Positions 1 through 5,301 are shown, counted from the stretch's first letter. The stretch is DNA of 5,301 nucleotides from Planctomycetota bacterium (GCA_027295435.1 JAPUKX010000097.1:1-5301), one strand, 5' to 3'. Notes: generated by a model not told the origin, from the sequence alone. Program-made: numbers and translations.

Positions 1-2
1 AG

Positions 3-75
3 TGGAGCGTACCGGGCTCGAACCGGTGACCTCTTGCTTGCAAAGCAAGCGCTCTCCCAACTGAGCTAACGCCCC
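3..75 (-). tRNA. tRNA-Ala, anticodon TGC
   Basis: Read on the minus strand, this 73-nt stretch folds into a complete cloverleaf. The acceptor stem pairs 69-75 (GGGGCGT) with 4-10 (ACGCTCC), with A at position 3 as discriminator. The D arm is GCTC/GAGC, the anticodon stem CTTGC/GCAAG, and the T arm ACCGG/CCGGT with loop TTCGAGC. The anticodon loop TTTGCAA (38-44) gives anticodon TGC at 40-42. The third acceptor pair is G-U, which corresponds to the G3:U70 pair that is the established identity element for alanyl-tRNA synthetase. The bases after the discriminator read CT, so the CCA tail is not encoded and must be added by tRNA nucleotidyltransferase. It lies 37 nt downstream of the minus-strand gene ending at 113 and could be read through from it. 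Confidence 0.97.
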
Positions 76-92
76 GGCTAGCGCTGAGTATA

Positions 93-108
93 GGCCACGG
101 CGATGGCC
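93..108 (-). terminator. Small hairpin after the minus-strand CDS, doubtful terminator
   Basis: Positions 93-97 (GGCCA) and 104-108 (TGGCC) are a perfect 5-bp inverted repeat with a 6-nt loop, placed just after the stop codon at 113-115 of the minus-strand gene. No T-run follows on the minus strand (the next bases read TATACTCAGC), so it does not look like a standard intrinsic terminator. It may only stabilise the mRNA 3' end or mark the spacer before the tRNA. Confidence 0.2.
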
Positions 109-112
109 GGTT

Positions 113-1546
113 TCACAGGGATCGCGGGGCCAAGACATCGATTCGCCGGGGATGGACCAGGTTCAGCCGCAGCCCGCCGTCATATGACTCCTCCCCGACG
201 ATGCCGATCAATTGGCCGAGCATGTCGGTGAGGCCAAGCCGCTCGTCCGGTTGCAGATATGCGATGGTTCGCCCGGTTGCCGGGTCGCGGAGGCGAAGCA
301 GCAACGGCAAGCGATCGCCGTCGTAGATGATCGAGGCCTCGAGTCGTCCGGTGGCCACATAAGTACCGGCCACCTCCAGGACCTCGCGTGCGGTCTCGGC
401 CTCCTCGGCGGTGAGCCGAGCCTGATCCCCAAGACGAGCGAGCTCCAGCTTGTGTTGCTGGATCTCCGACCACAGTTGTAGTTGACGGCCACGCACCTCG
501 GAATACTCAGCAATTGAACGGTTGTTGCGGTGTTGCTGGGCGAGGTCGAGATACAATTGGCGAAGTGGGCCGACCTCTGCTGTCTCGATCGGCTCCGCCA
601 GGAGTCGGTAATAGGCAGCCTCAAGATCATCCAACACGATCTTGGCCTGGCGCAGCTCGGCGGATTGCGAAGTATTTCTCGTTGGCGCGCTTCTGGCAGA
701 CCGCGTCTTGGGTGTTGCTCCTCTCGCCGATGGCAGGCGTGTCCACGTGTCCTGCGTTCCAGTCTGGCGTGCATTTGATCGTTCGCGACCAACCGGCGAC
801 TTAGTGCTCGGCCTGACCGCGACGACCTCATCGCCTTTTTGGGCTGGTTGTTTGGCCCGTCCGCTCTTGGCCAGCGGCGCTTCCCACGCGGCCGCCTCAG
901 CCGGCGTCACCTGTCGCAAGTGAGTCAAGTTGATCCATCCCTCGGCGTCGGCTGGCAGAGAGACCTTGTATACGAGCTCGCCCTCGGTCTCCATTGTTCC
1001 CCGTACCCTCAGGGTTCGATCAGCCGCAACCTTGATGATCGGCTTCCAGCTCTTGTCCGGGTCATTTCCGGCATGGAGGTTTGGCGCAAACAGATCAGTC
1101 GGCTCAGTTGTCGAGCCGGTCCTGCCGTCGGCGCTGAGGCGTAAACGGCCGACCTGCGACTTTGGATATACGATGTATGCGAAGAAGTCACCAAAGGCAG
1201 GCCCCAGCGTAACGGCGCGTGCCCAACCGTTTTTCTCGCCGATGATCTTCACGAGATCGTTCTTGCCGACCTTGCCGAATGGATAGTATTTCACATCAGC
1301 ACCGGCCCGTACATACACTTCATTGGCGGCTACGGCCGCGATGTAAGGGAACTCTCTGGCCGGTTGGGCGGTGGCGGCGGGGAGCGTCCGCCCAAGAGCA
1401 TCGCCCGCGCCGAGGCGAATCTTCTTGGGTGGCGCGTCTTGATCCGACTCAGCAGCGACTAGGCAAGGTATGCCAAGCGTGGTGGTAAACGCGAAGACGA
1501 CCGCCAATTTCCAGACGACGACGCGGTGCATCATTGCTGCAGACAT
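113..1546 (-). CDS. Exported SH3-like / coiled-coil protein of unknown function
   Basis: I recognise no named gene. The start is set at ATG 1546 (477 aa) because an AAGGAGGAT Shine-Dalgarno site lies 6 nt upstream; a GTG one codon earlier (1549) would be too close to it. Residues 1-32 form a Sec signal peptide (Arg8, hydrophobic core to Leu29, likely cleavage after Val-Ala-Ala). Residues about 66-130 look like a bacterial SH3-like domain (VYVRAG, then FGKVGKNDLVKI, then NGWARAV). A second, weaker SH3-like unit spans about 168-212 (LRVRG ... EGWINL). A basic Ser/Thr/Arg-rich low-complexity linker covers about 225-292. About 295-392 is helical and probably coiled coil. The C-terminal 85 residues (GTYVATGRLEAS ... 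RRIDVLAP) look like a small beta-barrel, perhaps OB-like. SH3-like domains often bind peptidoglycan or peptides, so a periplasmic or cell-wall role is inferred only. It is divergent from the TolC-like gene and faces the tRNA. Confidence 0.88.
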   Translation of the reverse strand: MSAAMMHRVVVWKLAVVFAFTTTLGIPCLVAAESDQDAPPKKIRLGAGDALGRTLPAATAQPAREFPYIAAVAANEVYVRAGADVKYYPFGKVGKNDLVKIIGEKNGWARAVTLGPAFGDFFAYIVYPKSQVGRLRLSADGRTGSTTEPTDLFAPNLHAGNDPDKSWKPIIKVAADRTLRVRGTMETEGELVYKVSLPADAEGWINLTHLRQVTPAEAAAWEAPLAKSGRAKQPAQKGDEVVAVRPSTKSPVGRERSNARQTGTQDTWTRLPSARGATPKTRSARSAPTRNTSQSAELRQAKIVLDDLEAAYYRLLAEPIETAEVGPLRQLYLDLAQQHRNNRSIAEYSEVRGRQLQLWSEIQQHKLELARLGDQARLTAEEAETAREVLEVAGTYVATGRLEASIIYDGDRLPLLLRLRDPATGRTIAYLQPDERLGLTDMLGQLIGIVGEESYDGGLRLNLVHPRRIDVLAPRSL

Positions 1547-1552
1547 CACAAT

Positions 1553-1558
1553 CCTCCT
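1553..1558 (-). promoter_or_regulatory. Strong Shine-Dalgarno site of the minus-strand gene
   Basis: The minus strand reads AGGAGG here, a perfect match to the anti-Shine-Dalgarno core and part of AAGGAGGAT. Six bases separate it from ATG 1546 but only three from the overlapping GTG at 1549, so it decides the start codon. It is much stronger than the sites in front of the plus-strand genes in this window. Confidence 0.85.
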
Positions 1559-1561
1559 TGC

Positions 1562-1589
1562 TTGAGTGGGCGACCCTATTCGTTATCGG
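1562..1589 (+). promoter_or_regulatory. Weak candidate promoter in the divergent intergenic region
   Basis: TTGAGT (1562-1567), a 16-nt spacer and TATCGG (1584-1589) resemble a sigma70-type promoter facing the TolC-like gene. The -10 element is poor. The 126-bp spacer between the two divergent start codons must hold promoters for both genes unless one lies inside a coding region, but I see no convincing minus-strand promoter. This is a tentative assignment. Confidence 0.2.
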
Positions 1590-1672
1590 CGAAATGACCC
1601 AACTTGCGAAGAATCAACCGCAGGGATTGTCTGCATTTTCCCAGAAGTCGCGCTTCCGGTAGGCTGCGGCCC

Positions 1673-3505
1673 ATGCGACCTAGGTGCCCCTACTGCACAT
1701 TGACTGTCGCCGGGGCCGCGTTGGCCTTGGTGGGGTGTTCTTCGCCGATCTGGGACGACGAGGGCGACTGGGTCCTCCGTCAACGCGTCGCCGAAGCCAT
1801 CGAGAACGAGTTGGCCACGCTGCCTTCCGGCGGCGAACCGCTGGAAACCTCCCAGCCGCCCGGCGAGGTTGAGGCCGCCCTGGCCGAGCGACGCGCGGAG
1901 TTGGATGCCATCGGCGCCCCCATTGCGCTTCCACGAGGCATGCTCGACATGGGGCCTGACCTGACCGGCGGGAAGCAGAGAGAGGTTGCGACCAGCCTGC
2001 AGTCGGCGATTGTATCGGCGGTCGGCAATCATCTGGCCACCCAAATCGCCCGCCTGCAGCCGGCCATCAACCAGGCGGACGTGGTTGCGGCTGAAGCCGC
2101 CTTCGACGCCCTGTTCTTCAGCAACATTGACTTCACGAGGACCGACCAGCCGTCCACCGTACCCGTATTGATGGGGGTTCCGTTGGGAACGCCGTTCAAT
2201 GCCAGTGAACGGTATCGGTTCGAGACCGGAGTGCGCACGCGGCTCACCAGCGGCGCCGTCGTGTCGCTGGCAACCGATCTGACGCGCTTCCGCAACCGCG
2301 TTGGGGGTTTCTCCCTGGCGCCCGATCCGGCCTACACCGGCGCTTTGCGATTGGGCGTGGCGCAGCCGCTGTTGCGAGGCTTCGGATCGGATGTGAACAC
2401 CGCCTCGATTCGTCTGGCCCGCAACCTGAAGCGCCGTTCGGTCCAGCAGCTTCGTGCCGAGCTGCTGCAACTGTTGGCAGACGTCGAAAGCACCTATTGG
2501 GATCTCGCCTTCGCCTGGCATCACCTGGCGATTCAGCAGTGGCTCTTGGAGGTGGGCATCGAGGTGCGCGAGATCATGGACCGCCGGCGCGACTTCGACA
2601 CGAAGCTCGCCCAATACTCCGATGCCGTGGCGCGCGTCGAACAGCGAAAGGCGAATATCATTCGAGCCCGTCGGTCGATCCGCGCCGCATCCGATGCAAT
2701 GAAACTGCTCATCAACGACCCGCAACTGACGGTCGGTTCGGAAGCGGTCTTGGTGCCGCTTGAAGAGATGGTCGAGGTGCCGGTCCGGTACAACCTCCGT
2801 GAAACGATCATGGCGGCGGTCACGAATCGCCCGGAGATTCAGCAGGCCATTCTAGCCATTGACGATGCGACCATTCGCCAGACGTTGGCGGACAATTCCC
2901 GCCTGCCGCTGCTGAATCTGTCGGCGGAGATGGCATACTTCGGCCTCACCGAGTCGGCTGGCGACGTGTACGGTGAGCTGTTCGAGGGGAGTTTTGTCGA
3001 TTACGTGCTGGGGCTGAAGTTTGAATGGCCGATCGGCAATCGTGCCGCCGAAGCCGGCTCTCGCCGGGCGAGGCTCCAACGATCGGCCGCCGTCATCGGC
3101 TATCAGCAGGTGGTGCAGAGCGTCGTCGTGGATGTCAAAGCCGCCTTGCGCGACGTCATTGCCAACTACGAGCTGATCCAGGCGTCGCGATCGTTTCGGG
3201 TGGCCCAGGCGGAGAACCTTCGAGCCCTGCTTGTGGAAGAAGAGACGCTTGCCGGACTCACCCCCGAGTTTCTGAATCTCAAGTTCCAACGCCAGGAAAC
3301 GCTCGCGGCTGCTCAGCGCGAAGAAGTCCGGGCCCTGGCGAACTACAACAAGTCGGTCGCGGCGCTGTATCGCGCGATGGGCGTCAGCCTGGCGATGAAC
3401 CGCATCGAGCTTGAGACCACGGACGACGAACCCAGCCCGGATCATTCACCGCCGAGTCGCCCAGAACGCCCAGGAGAACCAAGAGAATATGGGTTGCAGC
3501 CGTAG
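1673..3505 (+). CDS. TolC-family outer-membrane efflux lipoprotein
   Basis: The 610-aa product is a TolC/OEP-type outer-membrane channel. Trimers of this family form a beta-barrel plus periplasmic helical tunnel that exports drugs or proteins together with an inner-membrane pump and an adaptor. The start is ATG 1673: it gives a textbook lipoprotein signal (MRPR, hydrophobic core 9-20, lipobox Leu-Val-Gly-Cys at 19-22) and has GGTAGG 9 nt upstream. An upstream TTG (1604) in frame adds a charged, unlikely leader. Family features include EAAFDALFF (141-149), where the first helix begins, and GVAQPLLRGFG (228-238), the usual strand-turn before the long helix pair. Long amphipathic helices cover about 243-343 and 456-570, the inter-repeat NRPEIQQA is at 385-392, and GLKFEWPIGNRAAEA (447-461) marks the second repeat. 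Residues 23-140 form an N-terminal extension, longer than in classical TolC, and the last about 30 residues are Pro/Glu/Arg-rich. No adaptor or pump gene is in the window, so the substrate is unknown. Confidence 0.93.
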   Translation: MRPRCPYCTLTVAGAALALVGCSSPIWDDEGDWVLRQRVAEAIENELATLPSGGEPLETSQPPGEVEAALAERRAELDAIGAPIALPRGMLDMGPDLTGGKQREVATSLQSAIVSAVGNHLATQIARLQPAINQADVVAAEAAFDALFFSNIDFTRTDQPSTVPVLMGVPLGTPFNASERYRFETGVRTRLTSGAVVSLATDLTRFRNRVGGFSLAPDPAYTGALRLGVAQPLLRGFGSDVNTASIRLARNLKRRSVQQLRAELLQLLADVESTYWDLAFAWHHLAIQQWLLEVGIEVREIMDRRRDFDTKLAQYSDAVARVEQRKANIIRARRSIRAASDAMKLLINDPQLTVGSEAVLVPLEEMVEVPVRYNLRETIMAAVTNRPEIQQAILAIDDATIRQTLADNSRLPLLNLSAEMAYFGLTESAGDVYGELFEGSFVDYVLGLKFEWPIGNRAAEAGSRRARLQRSAAVIGYQQVVQSVVVDVKAALRDVIANYELIQASRSFRVAQAENLRALLVEEETLAGLTPEFLNLKFQRQETLAAAQREEVRALANYNKSVAALYRAMGVSLAMNRIELETTDDEPSPDHSPPSRPERPGEPREYGLQP

Positions 3506-3643
3506 AGCCCCGCTGTACAACATCGCAGGCTGTCGTGTGTGACATTGAGCGCTTGCGTTGATATATATATCCCTTCCAGATCTCTTCGTCCTTTGCGCGT
3601 CAGCGGTGATGAATCATGGTGGCTTCCAGCTTTGGAACGAATG
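3506..3643. other. Intergenic spacer between the TolC-like gene and sua5
   Basis: No gene is seen in this 138-bp spacer. The sua5 frame stays open upstream to a GTG at 3539, but those 35 codons lack family similarity. No hairpin with a T-run follows the TolC-like stop codon, so read-through into sua5 is possible. The spacer holds the AT-alternating palindrome described separately. Confidence 0.6.
3538..3571 (+). promoter_or_regulatory. AT-alternating palindrome and candidate promoter before sua5
   Basis: Positions 3560-3571 read GATATATATATC, a perfect 12-bp palindrome in an otherwise GC-rich region. It contains TATATA elements that could serve as a -10 box, with weak -35 candidates at 3538 (TGTGAC, spacer about 18 to the TATATA at 3562) or 3545 (TTGAGC, spacer 15 to TATATC at 3566). 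It lies about 75 bp before the sua5 start. A promoter is the simplest reading, but the -35 match is poor. Confidence 0.35.
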
Positions 3644-4624
3644 ATGCCTCGTCTTGTCCGGCCCACTGACGAGGCGATCGCCCAGGCTGCCCGGCTGCTT
3701 CGTGAGGGTCAGATCGTGGCCTTCACCACCGAGACGGTCTACGGCCTCGGAGCTGACACCTTCAACGTCTCAGCAATCGAGAGGGTTTACCAACTCAAAG
3801 GCCGTCCGGCACGCAACCCTCTGATCGCGCACGTGCTCGACCCGGCCCAGGCCCGCCAGGTCGTGGCCCAATGGAACGAGCGGTGCCAGCGTTTGGCCGA
3901 GCGGTTCTGGCCGGGACCGCTGACGATTGTTCTGCCACGGGGCGCGCTGGTGCCCCCGGCCGCGACCGCCGGCTGGAGCACCATTGCCGTGCGGGCCCCC
4001 GCTCATCCGCTGGCAAGACGACTTCTGGGGGCTTTTGGTTCATCGATCTCCGCCCCGTCGGCCAACCGATGGGGATTTGTTTCGCCAACCACGGCCCGGC
4101 ACGTCGCCGATGATTTCGCGGATGTTGACGACTTGGTGATCCTCGACGGCGGGCCGTGCGAGATCGGGATCGAATCGACCGTGGTGGATCTCTGCGGCGC
4201 CGTAGCCCGCGTGTTGCGGCCGGGCGCAGTGGCCATTGAACACCTTCGCCGTGTGCTGGGCAAGGTTGAGGCGCCCCAGATCACCACCCAGGCGGCGAGC
4301 CCCGGCACGTGGGCCAGGCATTACGCCCCGCGCACGCCCGCGGAATTGGTTGACGGTTCTTCACTTCGCAGCCGACTCGACGCGCTGGCTGCGCCCGTGG
4401 TTGTGCTGTGCTTCGATGCGGATGTCGTTGCGGCCCCGCATTGCTCGATCGTCATGCCGGGCTCAGCAAAGGTCTACGCCGCTCGCTTATACGATGCCCT
4501 GCGCCAAGCCGACGCGATGCACCTTGAGCAAATCATCATCGAAACCCCGCCTCAGAAGCAAGGCATCTGGCCGGCGATCCATGATCGCCTGCAACGCGCG
4601 ACCCAAGGCAATGAGAAGCAGTGA
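3644..4624 (+). CDS. sua5: L-threonylcarbamoyladenylate synthase, Sua5 type
   Basis: This enzyme makes threonylcarbamoyl-AMP from threonine, bicarbonate and ATP in the cytoplasm. It is the first step of the t6A37 modification of tRNAs reading ANN codons, and TsaD with its partners then transfers the group. I chose ATG 3644 (326 aa, MPRLVRPTDEAI) because family members normally begin about here and GGAA lies 7 nt upstream; ATG 3641 is equally possible. The YrdC domain (about 5-200) shows FTTETVYGLGAD (27-38), KGRPARNPL (52-60), FWPGPLTIVL (88-97), the SAPSAN nucleotide-binding motif (136-141), IGIESTVVDL (174-183) and VLRPGA (190-195). The Sua5 linker motif SPGTWARHYAPRTP (219-232) and a C-terminal Rossmann-like Sua5 domain (about 250-317, ending in AIHDRLQRA) show it is the long Sua5 form, not short TsaC. 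The usual Pro in the (P)TETVYGLG motif is Thr here. It follows the TolC-like gene on the same strand without an obvious functional link. Confidence 0.96.
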   Translation: MPRLVRPTDEAIAQAARLLREGQIVAFTTETVYGLGADTFNVSAIERVYQLKGRPARNPLIAHVLDPAQARQVVAQWNERCQRLAERFWPGPLTIVLPRGALVPPAATAGWSTIAVRAPAHPLARRLLGAFGSSISAPSANRWGFVSPTTARHVADDFADVDDLVILDGGPCEIGIESTVVDLCGAVARVLRPGAVAIEHLRRVLGKVEAPQITTQAASPGTWARHYAPRTPAELVDGSSLRSRLDALAAPVVVLCFDADVVAAPHCSIVMPGSAKVYAARLYDALRQADAMHLEQIIIETPPQKQGIWPAIHDRLQRATQGNEKQ

Positions 4625-4772
4625 GTGCGCCTCTGCCCACGCCACGAGGATTGCTCCCCCCGAGAATCTCACCTTTACGGCTATTGCCGGACCGGCGAAC
4701 CCGCCGAATAGCCCGCCCAACGGATTCGTCGATTCATGCGACTTGGCGAAGCTGGCAGGAAATGGGGGTTGA
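4611..4772 (+). pseudogene. Possible remnant of an Ig-like repeat, or a chance small ORF
   Basis: A 53-codon frame starts at ATG 4611, inside the last codons of sua5 but in another frame, and stops at 4770-4772. Its middle reads ENLTFTAIAGPANPPN (4662-4709). This resembles, from memory, the start of Ig-like/BACON-like repeats in secreted proteins of environmental bacteria (pattern LxFTAxxGxxNPP). After that the similarity stops and the reading becomes SPPNGFVDSC. The only upstream purine run, AAGG, is 2 nt from the ATG, too close to act as a ribosome binding site. It could be the debris of a lost secreted-protein gene or coincidence in GC-rich DNA. Confidence 0.2.
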
Positions 4773-4820
4773 ACAAGGGATCTTATGGGTTGGGCTGGCC
4801 AGAAATCCTGCAGTATCCTC

Positions 4821-4848
4821 TTGGAATCCAGCAGAGTTGATGTATCAT
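4821..4848 (+). promoter_or_regulatory. Candidate sigma70-type promoter for the last gene
   Basis: TTGGAA (4821-4826), a 16-nt spacer and TATCAT (4843-4848) match the consensus at 4 of 6 and 5 of 6 positions, and a TG precedes the -10 element. Transcription would start near 4855, leaving a leader of about 100 nt before ATG 4957 that begins just ahead of the inverted repeats. This is the best promoter-like sequence in the window. Confidence 0.45.
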
Positions 4849-4856
4849 AAGCCACG

Positions 4857-4898
4857 GCGGGTTCCGGCAGGGCGGTTCACCCGCACCTCGTGCCCTGC
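4857..4898 (+). promoter_or_regulatory. Candidate H-type pseudoknot in the mRNA leader
   Basis: Two interleaved inverted repeats are present. Stem 1 pairs GCGGGT (4857-4862) with ACCCGC (4879-4884). Stem 2 pairs GCAGGGC (4867-4873) with GCCCTGC (4892-4898), extendable by a G-U pair at 4874/4891. The order S1-S2-S1'-S2' is that of an H-type pseudoknot, with loops of 4, about 4-5 and 6-7 nt, which are sterically reasonable. Alternatively the stems are mutually exclusive, or the RNA forms short local hairpins (4872-4875/4881-4884; 4883-4886/4890-4893). I match it to no known riboswitch. In GC-rich DNA such pairings can arise by chance. Confidence 0.3.
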
Positions 4899-4956
4899 GG
4901 CCGCCATCGCGGAGACCTCACGCAATGGGGCGTGGAGCGGAAAGGAAAGTTCAAAA

Positions 4957-5301
4957 ATGAAGCGACGATATGTCTGTGCCAACGGCGGTGCCAGCTGGGC
5001 CGCGCTTGTCTCTCTGGGGATCATCTTCGCAGCGGTACTCAGTGCGTATGCCAATCGGGAGGTGTCCAAGCCGAATATGCCGCCGGACGGGGTGGCGGCG
5101 GGGATGCCTGCATCACGAGTAGTGGTTGCAGCTGCAAATGGCAGCGGGGGTGGCATCGCAGGATGCCCCGCCAGCAGCTGCGTGGGCGGCGACTGCACGC
5201 TGACCCAGAGTTTGGATACGGCGACCAACGGGGACAACCAGGTCGCCTGTGGTGTTGCAGGCGTGGGCACGACTGCTAACGGTTGGGCCCGCTGCTACAA
5301 C
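4957..5301 (+). CDS. Secreted Cys-rich protein, 5' part only
   Basis: The frame opens at ATG 4957 and runs off the window end after 115 codons, so the 3' end is missing. The start is supported by AAGGAA (4942-4947) about 9 nt upstream and by an immediate signal peptide: KRR at 2-4, hydrophobic core about 13-29, and likely cleavage after Ala-Tyr-Ala at 30-32. The mature part begins with a low-complexity Pro/Ala/Gly stretch (about 36-68), a likely linker. Next come three evenly spaced cysteines (70, 75, 80) and then the start of a probable beta-rich domain with DNQVACGVAG (93-102) and TANGWARCYN (106-115). I recall similar sequences in large secreted proteins of planctomycetes and related environmental bacteria, but no function is known to me. 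It probably acts outside the cytoplasm. Anchoring and full length cannot be judged without the missing part. Confidence 0.8.
   Translation, partial: MKRRYVCANGGASWAALVSLGIIFAAVLSAYANREVSKPNMPPDGVAAGMPASRVVVAAANGSGGGIAGCPASSCVGGDCTLTQSLDTATNGDNQVACGVAGVGTTANGWARCYN

Larger units (their letters stand above)
4625..4956. other. 332-bp stretch without a confident gene
   Basis: Between the sua5 stop and the last gene I find no convincing complete gene. The first half holds the possible repeat relic (to 4772) and the 8-bp palindrome CTGGCCAG at 4795-4802, with no T-run to make it a terminator. The second half holds a plausible promoter (4821-4848) and a GC-rich leader with inverted repeats, including a GCGGCCGC palindrome at 4897-4904. 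A minus-strand open frame covers 4487-4855 but overlaps sua5 and shows no family features. Confidence 0.6.

Noticed and set aside
208..831. Minus-strand open frame (207 codons) overlapping the SH3-like gene in another frame
   Set aside because: Its composition is Arg/Ser/Pro-rich without motifs, while the overlapping frame has a signal peptide, SH3-like motifs and a strong ribosome binding site.
1583..2725. Long minus-strand open frame (380 codons) opposite the TolC-like gene
   Set aside because: It lies antisense to a gene with a clear lipobox and TolC motifs. Its translation is Gln/Gly/Arg-rich with no domain, signal or family resemblance, as expected of a GC-rich antisense shadow.
2852..3445. 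Minus-strand open frame (197 codons) opposite the 3' half of the TolC-like gene
   Set aside because: It has no recognisable motif and overlaps the second OEP repeat completely, so it is a codon-usage shadow.
3539..3643. Extended N-terminus of Sua5 from GTG 3539
   Set aside because: The 35 extra residues resemble nothing in the family, include codons from the AT palindrome, and the normal family start is at MPRLVRP (3644).
4236..4772. Plus-strand 178-codon open frame overlapping the 3' part of sua5
   Set aside because: Most of it is a shadow of the Sua5 C-terminal coding region. Only its last part, beyond the sua5 stop, shows anything repeat-like, and that is listed separately with low confidence.
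4487..4855. Minus-strand 122-codon open frame across the sua5 end and the following spacer
   Set aside because: It starts in the spacer, overlaps conserved Sua5 codons, and its short hydrophobic patches do not form a recognisable signal or domain.
4871..4884. GTTCACCC-like element reminiscent of glutamine riboswitches
   Set aside because: The other conserved segment of that riboswitch (GGACGGAAGUAGG) is not found at the right distance, and the gene is unrelated to nitrogen metabolism.
4890..5279. Plus-strand 129-codon frame overlapping the last gene
   Set aside because: The competing frame from ATG 4957 has a proper signal peptide and ribosome binding site, while this one is Cys/Arg/Gly-rich and lacks both.
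1..5301. CRISPR array, insertion sequence, prophage, defence or other novel multi-gene system
   Set aside because: No regularly spaced repeats, transposase, integrase, terminal inverted repeats or defence-type enzymes were seen on either strand; the tRNA shows no duplicated 3' end that would suggest an attachment site within the window.

Overview
The window reads as an ordinary chromosomal stretch of a high-GC, Gram-negative-type bacterium. The best guess is a member of the Planctomycetota (Phycisphaerae-like). The case for this is indirect: a TolC-type lipoprotein implies an outer membrane, the first protein combines a signal peptide, SH3-like repeats, a coiled coil and a small beta domain, and the last, truncated gene starts a Cys-rich secreted protein with a 'TANGWARCYN' signature. 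I recall these styles from planctomycete genomes. No rRNA or other strong taxonomic marker is present, so the assignment is an inference.

Layout. (1) 3-75, minus: a complete tRNA-Ala(TGC) with no encoded CCA. (2) 113-1546, minus: a secreted or periplasmic SH3-like/coiled-coil protein of unknown function, pointing towards the tRNA, with a very strong Shine-Dalgarno site. (3) About 126 bp of divergent intergenic DNA. (4) 1673-3505, plus: a TolC-family outer-membrane efflux lipoprotein. (5) A 138-bp gap with an AT-alternating palindrome and a possible promoter. (6) 3644-4624, plus: a full-length Sua5-type threonylcarbamoyl-AMP synthase. (7) About 330 bp with no confident gene, holding a small ORF that may be a relic of an Ig-like repeat, then a plausible promoter and a GC-rich leader that can be drawn as an H-type pseudoknot. 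(8) 4957 to the window end, plus: the 5' part of a secreted protein.

How the genes relate. The two divergent envelope genes (SH3-like protein and TolC lipoprotein) share a short intergenic region and could be co-controlled, but no adaptor (HlyD/MacA type) or pump gene is present to complete an efflux system. The Sua5 enzyme is a housekeeping tRNA-modification gene with no evident link to its neighbours. No mobile element, CRISPR array, prophage or clear accessory system is visible. The points most worth a second look are the candidate pseudoknot leader before the last gene, the uncharacterised domain architecture of the minus-strand gene, and the possible gene relic between 4611 and 4772.
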